DNA from: Oscheius dolichura
Taxonomy: Eukaryota; Nematoda; Chromadorea; Rhabditida; Rhabditidae
DNA: 64,000 bases
Direction of reading: 5' to 3'
Assembly: GCA_932521035.1 (NCBI GenBank)
Contig: OW051494.1
Coordinates: 4,760,001-4,824,000 of the forward strand
The number at the start of each line of letters is the position of its first letter. Within the stretch, counting starts at the first letter, position 1. The position numbers and the translations under genes are program-made. Under the pieces are notes generated by a model that saw nothing but the letters and a program-made list of their open reading frames with translations, was not told the origin of the DNA and did no database searches. Positions 1-12,600 of this stretch are shown here, piece after piece.

Positions 1-1
1 A

Positions 2-1556
2 CTTTGGGGAGAACTCTCTGGAGAGACCAAGAAGAGAAGTGGCAAAAACAGGAGGACGCCCCGGACCAGGGACAGCTCCCTCGAAAACGGGCCCGAGGAG
101 ACGACCACCCACAGCAAAGAGAACGGCTCATTCAAGGCGTCCTCCCTCCTGAGCACCGGTAGGTCTCGATCCCTCCTCTACTAGCCTCATGTACAGAAAA
201 CCAGACAACCCACGCTCGGTGCTGGAAGGCCGTCCCCAACATGGATCTGGTCGGTCGGGCGGAGAGACTGCTCCGAGCCACCACGGCGGAGATGATGCTG
301 GCTCTTGTGGCCGGCACTCTTCGGGCATACTGTAGAGATCAGGTAACGGCGATGTCTCCCATGGCTGACCCTTTCCCACAGGGAATACCGTATCCTCCGG
401 ATGTCGGCTGCCTCGTCCCCGTCTCCTGCCGCAACTTCCTCCCCGTCGCCTGTGGTTATCCCTGCGATGTGTTGAGTTTCCCACTCAAACTGCCTCTGAG
501 TGTCGAGGGGACTATCCCCCGTGTCTGGACAGTGCAGAAGCGGCTCCTGGAGGGGCTGAATGGCCATGTGCCCGCCGTCTTGAAGATTGCTCAGATAGCA
601 GGTGAGTGCCGTCTCCTCCCCGGCCACCACTCGTTTCAGTCCGCTGCTGTTCGACGAAAGAATCCTCCGCCCAATGGTTGCGTCACTTGTTCACTTCAAA
701 TTCCATCCACGTCGCCTTCTATCGAGCCTCGGGCGACTTCAAGGTAGGCCGGGCTATGCCAAATGGGACGAGTGGTTGCAGCTGTCGAGGAGTGCCACCA
801 TCGAGTCCATTCACTTGTTTCCCTCGCTGGATCCCGGCATTAAAGCCAGCTTTGTGTTTATCCAATGTGGGAGAACAACGCAGATGTGTGCCAGCCTCTG
901 CCGGAAGACCTTCCCCAATCCTGACGTGGTCCTGAACCTATTCGAGGTAGGCCCATTCAGCTGTCCCTTCTGATTGGCCGGCCAGAAAGAGACCCTCCAC
1001 CTTTTGGATCACTTGGCCGTCCGTCTCCTGTCCCTGCCCCAGTCCACCTTCCTCCCGGGTGTCCACCAATTTGGAGAAGAGGTCGAGGATGAGGAGAGTC
1101 CGTCGGCCAGCGAATATCTCCGGGAGAAGACGACTCCCAAGAAGCAGGACAGGGAGTGTTCGCTGGAGGAGCTGCACGAGTTGCTGGCCACGGTCCAACA
1201 GGAGCTCGACGGAATGAGGTCCAACCCCCAGGTAAGGGATGTCGCCTGCCAGACAAGGAGGATGCTCAGGGAGACCGGACCGAGTACATCCGAAAACTGG
1301 GCGAGTTGGAGGGCCGGATGCAGATGTTCCACGACTCGATCACGGAGAAGCTTGGCCTCGAGGGGGCCGTTGAGGGTGAGCCGGATCTCGTGGAGAATGT
1401 CCTCGCTCCGTATAAAGACCCTCCAGGTGACTCCCCTGTTTTCTTTTCTAACAAAAAATAATTACAGTAAGCTCCAGGGAGCGTCGCTTCAGTCGAGAGT
1501 TGATCCGAGATGGTGACCACCACCGCGCCCGGAAGTCCTCTATGTCGTCCATGTAG
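2..1556 (+). CDS. WSD1/DGAT-like O-acyltransferase, C-terminal part (5' end outside window)
   Basis: The reading frame is open from base 2 and continues through about seven exons separated by 37-39-nt introns (for example 159-196 and 1231-1268) to a TAG at 1554-1556. The segment LALVAGTLRAY, followed by LVPVSCR, resembles the second half of wax-ester synthase/diacylglycerol acyltransferase (WS/DGAT, WSD1) proteins, and the later stretch ending PNPDVVLNLFE resembles the end of that fold. The catalytic HHxxxDG motif would lie upstream of the window, so activity cannot be judged. After the acyltransferase-like part comes an acidic and basic tail of about 130 residues with coiled-coil character (ECSLEELHELLATVQQEL), which is not typical of the family. 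By family knowledge such enzymes transfer acyl groups from acyl-CoA to alcohols or diacylglycerol. The family call is tentative; the exon structure is more secure. Confidence 0.45.
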
Positions 1557-2553
1557 CCGTCCCGCCAGTATTGTCGCTGCTGGAATATTTTTCCCCGAAA
1601 ACTATTCCTGACGCGAAGTGTTCCACATATCAGTGTCCGTATCCATTCCCTCTACGTGTCCCGTCTTTATCCCGACCATAATCATCCCAACCCGGTTCTT
1701 TCCTGTCTCTGCTTACCAAAAATGTGTCTATTGGGTAAATTTCATATTCTTGCTTTAATCACCGGTGTCACTGTACAGTAATAAAGTTTTTATTTCCAAC
1801 TTCTTGTTATCCCTTGAAGGACAAGATAGTCGTTGATTGCGCATTTTGGAAATTGGTGGACTGTTTGTTCGTGGCAACTGACTATAAAAACGGATATCAC
1901 ACCGCTCTGTCTAACAAACGCTCTTGTAAGCAATACGAACAAACATTTGGTGTTTTTATATTTCATACAAAACCACCTTTCGTCCAAAATTTTTATTTAC
2001 TGAATTCAGCAGACTTCAGCATAGCACAACCATCTTGGTGTTCGCAATTCCTCCTATGTGTTGGTGTTTTGAGTTTGACTTGTTCAAATAGTGCGCATAC
2101 TACCCTGCAGCTATTTTATATGTTACGTATTCCTTCAGTCTTGGTTGGTGATATTCTTGCCGCGTGCGGTTATATGTTATCCGCCCGGCAGTTTGTGCAA
2201 CATATGGCTCTATTCAATTTGTCTATATGACACCACAAAACACTAGTATCAACGCAGGTTACAATAAAACCTTTACATCAGCCGGCATTCTCATTTTGAT
2301 GTTTTTGTTGCATTTAGCGCGCTGTTTACGGCTGTAATTGTCCTTGGGGCACAAAACACCCTAAAATCTTTTTTTTCAATACATTTCAGCGAAATTCGAA
2401 ACTGTATTTCTTCACCACACAGCAATCATATTAGCCGTGCCTGTTTTTATCGTAGTTCTAATCGCATTATAGATTCTTCCCTGTTTCTTACACAATTATC
2501 TCTGAAATAAGGCTGTTTCAGGTACTTTTGAATTCGCTCAAATAGTACAAACA
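1557..2553. other. Intergenic region, AT-rich
   Basis: This gap holds the probable 3' UTR of the upstream gene, with an AATAAA-type signal near 1781. It then becomes AT-rich up to the helicase start. An open frame of about 138 codons (1814-2230, plus strand) has no ATG start, domain or splice support, so no gene is called. A trans-splice-like acceptor ends the region at 2521. Confidence 0.5.
2512..2521 (+). other. Probable spliced-leader acceptor of the helicase gene
   Basis: GCTGTTTCAG lies 32 bases upstream of the helicase ATG at 2554, with no plausible donor or coding exon before it. In nematodes an unpaired 3' splice site just upstream of the ATG is typical of trans-splicing. No leader can be seen in genomic DNA, so this is inference. 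Confidence 0.5.
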
Positions 2554-5500
2554 ATGTCTGGAAACTGGGATGATTCCGGTAAGTTTACCTTTGCTATATA
2601 TAAATTCTGGTTCTTTTTCTAGATTCAGCTTCAGAAGAAGTGGAAATCGTCGAGAAGCCCGTTATTATTCCACGCAGTAGAACAGTTTCCGTCGCTAAGA
2701 GCCTAGAGAAAGTGGCAATTCTGGAAAGCTCCATTAATGGCTCACAAAAGAGCGACGATGAGTCTGATGACGACCTTTCTTCAGTCGGAACTGTGGATGA
2801 CACAGAATCTTATGATGATTCTGGAGAGGTCTTGAATCTCGACTTTGATGCTACCACTAATACGAAAAAGGTTCGTCATTTAACTTTAGCAATACTTGTA
2901 ATGGCCAGCCGCCTCAGTTTATTATTTGCGTAAAAGGTTTTGGAGCTACCATTCTTCCATTCCAAACAAATATTATTCGATCAATGTGAATTTAACTATT
3001 TTAGATTATTTCCCAGTTCCCCTGCACCTACAGAAACATAATCTCAGAATTTGCCGATGTAGAGATTTTTCTTATTTCTGTAGATAGCTTGATAGTGGAA
3101 TTAACAGCTCACAAATATCACAATTGGCAACTGGCCGGACAGTCTATCATTCTTACTACACAGGTTCAGGTCAAATTAAAATGTAATTTAAAAATTTTAG
3201 ATTGAACGATTTCTTCAACAATTTATTCAATTAGGAGGTCGTTTTAAATTGGTTGTGTTCACGGATTTTGCATCGCTTTTTTCACGGGACACTACCGTTG
3301 CGTTTATCAGAGCCACAGCTCTTGCCTACCTTTCCTCGAGTCAATATGCTAAGGATATGGTGTATTTTACAAGTCCTACTGATCAAAGTTGGGACCGATT
3401 CTTAGCTGATCTTACTCCGTCGTTCTTGATGATTTCTTTGGATAACTTGACAAAAGAAGTATGTGCACAGGAAGAATTAGACATAACTCCTCAACTGCAC
3501 ACCATTGGTGCGTGTCGCCAATTTTATTCAAACTTACTGTTTTAGTAATTCATTCTCTGGCCTCAGCTATTCCGGTTGTATTGCTTTCTTCAATATTGGT
3601 TAATTTCTCCACAGTTGACGCATATTATATAGCCCCGAAGCTGTGTGTCAAGGAAAATTGGGAAAGTTTTTTGGCAGCATACTGGGAGTGTAGCAGTGAG
3701 CCATTAAAATTGGCTAGAAATCCTCCACTCGATGCTGCCCATTTTCTCACAGTTGCTGATCTATGGGTTCATATTATCAAAGAGGCAAAATCCGGGTCAG
3801 TTCCTTTCCTACCCAGCGAAACTAAAGTTTAGAACTTGTTCTGAACATTTTGAATCACTAGCCTGTGCTGTCCTTTTGTCATCTTTGGTAACCTTACGCC
3901 GAGGAGCTGACAGGATTTATTTGAAAGAAAAAGAAAACGTAAAACGAGGATTGGACATTATTAAGGATCGAAGAAATCTTCTCAATACTGCAGTTTCAGT
4001 TCTGGAGAAGTGTAAATTATCAGTTAGCTACTCTTCTTTTTGCGGTTAATTCATTTTTAGGGTATAAAGTACTCGTTGGCCGACTTTTGGGATGGACGAA
4101 TGATTCTTTCTCTATTTGATCATATTGTTGTCAATGAGGCGGTTCTACCTTACCGTTTACAAGAAGAATTTGTCAAATATCATCAGGCTGCAGGACTGAA
4201 TCGGCCTTTAGCTGTCGACACAGCCGAGCGTCTTTTTGACCCTCTTCCGGAGAAGACCGATCCTTTGTCGAACCTGCCAATCCTGTACAAATCACAGTCC
4301 CCTGTTATTGATCAGTTTGTCCCTGAGTCTCAATTGGCAAAGTCGGAGAACATGGTAGACGAAACTCTAAAGCTTGGTTGGTGTTGCGTATTATTTTTCG
4401 ATCAACTGCTGATTTTAGATTATGCTCAATTTTTTGTCCAACATCTTGGTTGGAAGCTACGGCAAATTGAAGAAGATTTCGCCAAAAAGAATGAAGAAAA
4501 GTTGGAAGATTCTTGGCAAGTTAGGCGATATCATAAAAGCAGACAATTCCTTAGTAGATGGTTCGATTCTCATTTATTTTTAAATACAAGAATTTATTAG
4601 GTATGAAAATTTTGCCAACTCACTGGAAGGTCGTGGATCAAATCTGCTTGTTGATTTTTCAAGAGCACCAAAAGGATACGCAATAAAAGAGGAAGAGGAT
4701 GAGGATACAAAGAAAAAACAGAAAGGAGGATGGGCAGGACAAAAGCCAGGAAAGCCTGGTGCAGGCGGTGGAAAAAAAGGAAAAGAACCTGTGAAGTCAA
4801 GAAAAGAGCAAATTTTGGAGGCAAATAAGAAAGCCAAAGACCAAAAAGTTCGTGTTTTTCTTTTAATTTGTTAATTTCACTGAAATTATTCCTCTTCTAA
4901 GGAAAAGTGATCACTTTAATTTTGTTCAACCACCAATAAATTGCAGGTTATTGAAAGTGAAACAAAGAAGATCACATTTGCAACAGCCCAAGGAAAAGCA
5001 GCCGTGGCTTATCTTGGAAATCTTTACAACACCTTGGAACTCCCTGAAACAAAAGCAATATGCATTTACGAAATTACTGTCAGAGAAGCTAGGGAATTTC
5101 TGACAAATCTGACCGGAAAACAAAACATGATGAAACGGTAACCGCAAGCTTATTTCTTTTCAAAATGTCCAATTTAGAAGATTCGAATGTGTGGATTTGG
5201 TTGGACGAATTAAGGATTGTTTTGTGAAACATTGGGCACACATGGCAGTTAAGCAGAAAGAACAAATTGTTGACTTATGGATGATGTTGGGATTTGAACC
5301 ACTTCCTGGATATACAGGATCGCCCGAAGCTAGAAGCAAAAAACTTGATCTCGGCATGAATATGCTTTACTACCAATTGGAATATGCCGGGCAATTGATT
5401 GATATCCAGTCGGATCCAAAGAAGGACGACCGTGTCACTGGATTTGCTCCTGATGCCTGGCAAAGAAAAATGTTGGATTCAGTTGACCGAGGTTATATTA

Positions 5501-8500
5501 CTTGATTATATTTAATGATTTTTTTAGGAAATTCGGCTATTATTGTAGCCCCTACTTCAGCTGGTAAAACTTTTGTTTCATACTATTGCATTGAAAAAAT
5601 TCTTCGTGCTAGTGATATTGATGTGGTCGTGTATGTTTCTCCATCGAAAGCTCTAATGAATCAAGCTTGTGGATCGATCTACGCTCGTTTTAAAAACAAA
5701 CTAATGGCTCGTGGAATGTCTCTCTTTGGTACGTTGACACCAGAATTCAGCCAAAGTGCCCTTACTTGTCAGGTTCGTCTTTTTTTTGTGCTCTCAATGC
5801 TAACATTCTAGGTATTGGTCACTGTTCCTGAATCGCTCGAAGTTTTGTTGTTGTCTACCAATCCCGTTGTCCAGGAATTTGTTTCTCACATCAAATATGT
5901 TGTATTTGACGAAGTCCACTCTATTGGTGCATCGGAGAATGCCCACATTTGGGAACATCTTCTTCTTCTAATTAATTCTCCTTTCCTTGCTCTCTCGGCT
6001 ACCATTGGAAATGGAGAGAAGCTTCATACTTGGCTGAATGCCGCTGAAGCATTTAAAACAAGTAATAAACGAAAAGTAATTGATTTTTTCTTTAAACTTC
6101 CAATTTACATTTACAGGTCGACATGATTGTATACCAAGAACGTTATTCGGAATTAGAAGTATCGATTGTCAATATTAATAAGACCGACATTGCCGACTCT
6201 AGTAAGAAATTAATGACCATTTTGTGAAATTTTGTTTAGAAGAGGTTGTCGAGCATAATGGAAAACTTCTGCAGTCGTTAATGCCCTTTGGAGTTTATAT
6301 GCCGGAGAAACTCAGGATGTTTGGAATTCCGGACGATCAACAGTTGACAGCTCGTCAAATTTTAACCCTTTACACCACGCTTGCATCTGTTGATGATAAA
6401 ACGAAGTATGCTGTCTTCTTATTTTAATTATTATAATTTAGAAACGAATTTGAGCCGTGCAAGTATTATCGATATAAACCAGCAGAATTCGTGTGGCTAT
6501 CTCGGGCGATGTTGCGTGACTTGGAGAACAAGCTGAAGGAACGCTTCATGGAATGGTTGAAAACAGACGAGCAGAAAATGAGCAAGGTTCTAACTACACT
6601 AGGTGGAGGAAGCGTCAAGGAGCAACTGGAATATCGCGCTATACCGTTTAACAAGGAGAAGGTAGCCAAGAATACGATTGTGCCATTACTCGATGAACTA
6701 CGGGACGAAAATATGCTGCCGGCTATCTGTTTCAATGAAGATCGCCATGTTTGTGAAGGGCTAGCTATCGAATTAGTAGAGGAAATGGAGAGAAGAGAGC
6801 AGCAGTTTATGGACAGTGCCGAATTCAAGAATAAATATGAGATTAAAGATGAGGATAAAATTATGAAGGCTGCCAAAAAGAAGAGAGATGCTGCTGAAAA
6901 GAAGAAGAAGGGAGACAAACCGGAGGATGAGCCACTAGAGGAGGTTGATGATGCCGATCCATTGGCTGCACAGAGAGCTCGACTGAAGCAGGTTCTGGAT
7001 AGATTCAAATTCCGCGGTCGTGGAAACGGTGACCCGGATTTATATGACAAAATGGTGGAAAGAATGGGACGCCAGGCAAAAACAAGAGAGCAAACAAGAC
7101 AGCTTCTTCGATTATTTTCTCGTGGTATAGGTTTCCATCATCCTGGATTGAATATGGTGGAAAAGGGAGCCGTTGAAGTGCTTTTCCGTGCCGGCCATTT
7201 GGCTATTCTATTTTCAACATCGACTTTGGCTTTGGGGTAAATTTTTCTTTATATAGTTGCAACAGTGATAATTTAGAGTGAACATGCCGTGTAAGACTGT
7301 GATCTTCGGAGTTGATCATCCACAGTTCACACCACTGCTTTACCGTCAGATGAGTGGTCGTGCCGGTCGTCGTGGTTTTGATCATTCTGGAAATGTAGTA
7401 TTTATGAGCATACCCACAAGCAAAATTCGCCGTCTTCTAACTGCTTCGTTATCAAATCTTCAAGGCAACCCGCCATTTACAACGTCTTTCCTTCTACGGC
7501 TTATGAGATTTGTCCATCAAAAAGATGTGGTGAGCCAAGAGACTAGGAAACCTATTTCCTCGCTTCAACAACGAACACAGGTTAGTTGATTCTTTGCTTT
7601 ATTTAGCGATTAAATAGGTTGCTCTTTCTCTACTACGTCACTCCTTTGCTTTGTATACGAGAGACAAGACCACTGATGGAGTGTTGCCTAATCAGCTTAA
7701 GATGTACTTCGCATATTCTATTCAACTGCTTAGGCATCTTCAGCTTTTAGATTCGAAGGTTAGTTTGTTCTTCCTTTTAAATCAGTTAACCCTTTACAGT
7801 GTATTGGCAAAAACTTGGCCGAGTTAGTATCGTTTATGCAGGAAAATGAGCCGGGAAATCTAGCCTTCGTTCACCTTCTCCATCAAGGTTGCTTCCATAA
7901 AATGGTAAAACAAAATGTAGTAAGTCTACCAGTTCTGCTAATATATGACGGAATTTAGGAAAATCGCCAAGCTGCGAAAATGCAAATGTTGACGGTATTA
8001 GCAAATCTTTTTACGCGGTATAGAATGCCCCCCTCGTTCGATCCCGATGACAAGAGCTCTTATCCAGCGGACAGTGACGGCGCTAAAAAGTTTCAAATCT
8101 ATCTTACGGGACTACCTGATAACATGGAAAAGACTCTAAATGAGTTCAATCGTCTTGCTACAGAACTTTATTACAAGTTTATGGCGGCAGCCAGCAAAAA
8201 TAAGGAGCTTCTAGTACGTTTTATCTTTTTCTTATTACAAAAAAACTTTAGGCTCCATCATTTTGTACAAGCGGAGTTGACTATGTATCAGATTTGGCTC
8301 TCTTCCAAAGAGATGATTTGATCTCGCCTGTATACGATGGATTTTCTTATGACTGGAAATTCCTCCCTGTCATCAACATGGATCATCACGATCACCGAGG
8401 TCGAAAAATCTACTATAATGCTTATGTTGTCGACTTTTTTATCCACGAGTCCAGGAAACTGTTGACCACGGTAAATCAACTGCCCATTAGTAGGATGTGG

Positions 8501-8701
8501 TATCTTCTCAACGACTTCAAGGTTAGCTTTTGTTTCTATTTAACCCAACTATAATTTAAGGAGATGTTAAAGCAGATTTCTGAAGGGATGGACCAAGTAG
8601 CAAAGCCTAATGATCCGGTATGCGAGGTGCTACGCGAACTATATACAGACTACGACAAGAAGTTCCGAACAGCGTTCGGTATGAGCAAACATCGGGATTG
8701 A
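2554..8701 (+). CDS. DDX60-like Ski2-type DExH-box RNA helicase
   Basis: This gene of many exons encodes roughly 1,700 residues and ends at TGA 8699-8701. Visible helicase motifs are motif I APTSAGKT (5548-5571), motif II DEVH (5908-5919), motif III SAT (near 6000) and motif [12 protein letters not shown] (from 7347), in the order and spacing of Ski2-like helicases. The total length, the acidic N-terminus with Ser/Asp runs, the Lys-rich insert (about 4700-4830, GGGKKGKEP) and the charged insert between the RecA domains fit the DDX60/DDX60L family rather than SKI2 or MTR4. DDX60 proteins are cytoplasmic factors linked to antiviral RNA sensing and translation control in mammals; the nematode role is not established. 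Introns are about 40-60 nt. The AT-rich codon use contrasts with the next genes downstream. The start is the first ATG after a probable trans-splice acceptor. Confidence 0.85.
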
Positions 8702-9100
8702 AGAATTATCTTTTTTAACACCGGTATTCCCTGGTTCTTCTTTTGCGGTTTATGTTTTCTAGTCTTTCGCTCGTTGTCGGTTGTTTTCTTTTATTTAAAC
8801 TTTTTTTCTACAGTTTCCGTTGTCATATTGTTAAGAATAAAATTAACTATTGATCTTATTCTTTGGCGTGGGGGATGGGAACTTCAGCACGGGCACATAG
8901 AGCTACAGAATTACCGTATTTCTTCTAATAAGCCCAGTTAGAGCATTTACGGTAGTTCTACCATTTTGCATAATTCTAGAACAAACTAAGGATATGTGCA
9001 TAAGTACAGTCCTTGGCGTGGGAGTTTGAATTCGAAACAGATCAATTGAATGAATTGATATTCGGTAGTGGAGTGGCCCGGAGACTGACAAAGACAAGAA
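8702..9100. other. Intergenic region and composition switch
   Basis: This stretch contains the helicase 3' UTR, with an AATAAA signal near 8837, and the short upstream region of the next gene. Base composition changes here from AT-rich to GC-rich. I see no further gene. Confidence 0.5.
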
Positions 9101-9400
9101 ATGCAGCGGATACTCATCTTCCTCGCGGCTCTTTCTCTCATTGCCTTGGTTCACCCATGTGAGTAATGTCTTCTCTTTCTGTTGTCAAGTTAAAAGTTGT
9201 CAGTCTATCCCCTCGAATGGAGTCTGATTCTTGTGAATATATCCTTTTATTCAGTGGGAGGCGGATGGCTGGCCTTTTCTGAATGTGCCGGTCTCTGTGA
9301 AAACGCCACGAAGGGATTGTTCTGCTGTCGGAGTACCGGCTTCACTGACTACCGTTGCATCAAGGGGCTCGTCCAGTGCTGGGCCCCCTCTGCCTACTAA
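9101..9400 (+). CDS. Small secreted six-cysteine peptide (knottin/defensin-like spacing)
   Basis: There are two exons. The first encodes a clear signal peptide beginning MQRILIFLAALSLIALVHP. The second follows a TTATTCAG acceptor near 9254 and encodes a mature part of about 46 residues with six cysteines spaced C-x3-C-x8-CC-x9-C-x6-C. The order C, C, CC, C, C is that of inhibitor-cystine-knot and some defensin-like peptides, but no family can be named with confidence. It ends APSAY and the stop overlaps an AATAAA signal (9399-9404), giving an extremely short 3' end. Such peptides can be antimicrobial, signalling or venom-like molecules, and nothing here decides which. It sits between the helicase and the PHLPP gene on the same strand. 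Confidence 0.65.
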
Positions 9401-9690
9401 TAAATTGTTTTGTCTCTTATCTAATATAATCGATCCATAGAAGAGTGGTTGATACAGTACAGAGTTACAGGGGCAGGACCTGCTCCTTTGGAGTTATCTC
9501 CGGAACATGGATCCGGGGGGTGGCGTGTACGGGTCGCGGCGGCAATTGTCTGACCTGGCGGTCACCGAGAATAGGTTATTATAGCAATTATAAACTGTGC
9601 CCCCGGTATTCCCTGGCCAGCGCGAATCGGGCGGATGCGTCCCGCATTGATTCTTATTTCCACTTCCTCACCATGTCCTCGGCCCGGTAG

Positions 9691-12600
9691 ATGATCTCCC
9701 GGTCTCTGTCGGAGGCCTCTTCCCGGCCCAGCACCTCCCACCGGGTATGTTACCATCTCGCTTCTTCAAAACAAGAGTCTAGACGAAGGAGCATGGCTCC
9801 ATCCGACTGTACTCGGCGGACGGCGAGAGGAGCACGGTGGCCACCCTGACCCTGGCCACCACGGTCGAGCAGATAGCTAAGAACTACAAGGTGGACTGTC
9901 TCTACCTGCAGACGGGCAACTTCCACCTAAGGTATCCCCTGCCCCTAATTGGGTGTCGTCTGCTGGTAGCCAAGGCCGGCTGCCCCCCAATTACCATGTC
10001 TTTGTGCACAAAACGACAAAAGACATTCAGGAAACTGGAGACCGAATCACGGCCACTCGAGATATACACCCAGTACATCCGATCGATCGGGTTCGACATG
10101 GAGGCTATCCGGAACTTTTCCTCCCAGGAGGCCATGAGGAACATCATCGCCTTCTACCTGGGTATGTGTGTTGGCAGGGCCCAGAACGAGTCTCAGGACG
10201 GCCCACATTCAACCCGAGCGACGGTGTGAAATCTGAGATAATGATGACGGAGTGCGACGTGAGACGGGGACGACTCCTGCCCAGGTGGAGCAGGCGAAAG
10301 TGTATCCTCTACAACGGGGGAGTGAGGCTGCTCCGAGGCTCGGACGAGGGCGAGGCCATCCCCCTGGTCAACAAGAGGGTTGACACCTACGACTCCCGGA
10401 GGGGCAAGTGTCTCCGGATACACGACTCCGTCTCCACCACCCTCCTCCTCTTCGACGACTCCGACCTCCTCCATCGATGGCTATACAAGTGTCAACAGGT
10501 CGGTCACTCTGTGCTCCTCGTGCCCATCATAATTTAGAATGTGCAATCGATCAGCACGGATTTGAGTGACCGGAGACTGATCCTCCTCCCCGAGAGCCTT
10601 TTTACTTCGCCCGAGGCAATACTTAAACTAAACTTGAGGAGGAACTCCTTGATCTCGGGGAAAACAGAGGTCTGTCTCTTTTATATGGTCCTTTAATTTC
10701 TTCTGCCAGGAGGTGCCCCAGATAGGTCTCCTGGATGATCTCGCCCGCCTCGTCAACCTCACCTCCCTCGACCTTTCCTTCAACGGGCTGTCTGAGTTCC
10801 CGCTGGCCATCGCCGATCTCGCCCTTCTCGAGTCCATCAACCTCTCTTCCAACCGAATTGATCTCCTGCCCCAGGAAATAAGAAAGATGAAAAGGTTCCT
10901 CTCCTTTATTTTGTGAGGTCAGACCGGGTTCCAGGTTGGCTCAGCTGGATATCTCGAACAATCGTCTCTGCTCCCTGCCCAGCCACCTTGTGGAGTGTAC
11001 TTCGCTCGTCTCCCTCAACCTGGCATTCAATAACTTCAAAAAGGTGTCTTCCCTTGTCATCGGGGGACGTTTTTCTCTCAGGTGCCCCTCGTCCTTACCC
11101 GGTTGGATATGATCAGATCGTGGTTGCTGGCGGGCAACTACATCGAACGGGTCGAAAACCACGAGTCCAAGTTGGAACATCTCCAAAAGGTAGGAGAGTC
11201 CTCTTTCGGTCATCCCGTCCAGCTCGATCTTCGGAGGAATAACCTGGAGTCGACATTCCGACTGCCGGTCGGCAGCTACGAGCACCTGGTCCACGTCGAC
11301 CTCCGAGACAACCAGAAGCTGTCGGTCGTCTTCCTGACCAACGCACCCGCCTTGAAGGTCGTGCTCTGTTCGCGGCTGCAGCTCACCTCGATCCACCTCA
11401 ACGGCCAGTCCCTGACACACCTCTTCGTCGACCACAACCGTAGGTGTCTCTTCCCTACTTATCCTTTTTTGCAGTACTTGATTCCCTGGTGGTGATGCCC
11501 ATCCCGACCAGGCTTCAGGTGCTCGATGTCTCTCACAATCTGTTTGAGGCTCTGCCCGACTGGGTCTGTGACCTGACGAGTCTCACCGCTCTCAAGGCGA
11601 ACCACAACCGACTCGTCTCCTTGCCACCGAGGTTTGTCTAGGGACCGCAAAGTGAAACATAGATTTGGTCGCTTCTCAAAGGTTTTGGCACCAATCGAGA
11701 GATCTCGTTGTAACTTACAACTTTTGTTTTTAGAGTAACCAAATCGGATCATCCAGTGTCAAGATATTCGTCATTTAACAGCGCAACTGCGAACTTGTTT
11801 TCCGAATCAAATTCTGGTCATGTGGCTAACGATACACCGGCCGAGGGTTCGATCCCCGCCGAAGTCAAATTTTTTGCTTTTTAGGCTTTTTATATCAAAA
11901 TGAAGCTCACAATGCGACGAGAAAAATGCAATAAAAATAAAAATGAATGAATATCACATTATTGAGAAAAACGTATTTAATGAAAATTAATTTGTAGTGG
12001 TGCGCGATTCCCATCCAAAATTTAGGTTATTTTACTAATCTCGATCACTAAATATCATTTTTATAACAAGTATGCCTCCGGCCGTCTTTGACGGCGCTGG
12101 GGTTTTAACCGTTAAAACAACTCGATCGAAAAACAATCGGCAGCGCCGGCTCCCCCTTCCCAAAGAGCTGTTCTAGTTATTTTGTTGTCGAATAAGTTTT
12201 GACAGTCGGATAAGGTCAGCCGGTCGAAACTTTCTGCTTCTCTCTCATTTGACCGGTCAATCCGTACAGACGACAGGTCATACAGACAGACAGACATCTG
12301 CCCATTATTAGGGTAGGATTTTGGAGAAAGCCAATTTGTATAATATTTTTTCTAACAATTGGCAACAGTATTTGAAACAAGATTCACAAAAAACATTATG
12401 CGAATCGATGCTAGTTTGGCTACAAAAAGCTAAAATGTGAATATCGAAAAGTTCACATTTTTTCAATTACAATTTTATCATATATTTTATTATTTATTTT
12501 TGCTTTCTTTAAGCTTACATGTAGTAAACGAGCTGCTTAAAATTATGAAATCATCTAGAAGCTGTGATTTTTAAAAAACGTGTACTTACTTTCTCATGCA

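Noticed and set aside
1814-2230. Plus-strand open frame of about 138 codons between the first two genes
   Set aside because: Starts at TTG, has no ATG, no recognisable domain and AT-rich composition; treated as chance or decayed sequence.
9933-10030. A 38-nt intron in PHLPP followed by an exon reading VFVHKTTKDIQETG
   Set aside because: Using the later acceptor (ACATTCAG) instead joins LR to KLETESRPLEIYTQ, which matches the PHLPP RA-like region; the other frame has no similarity.
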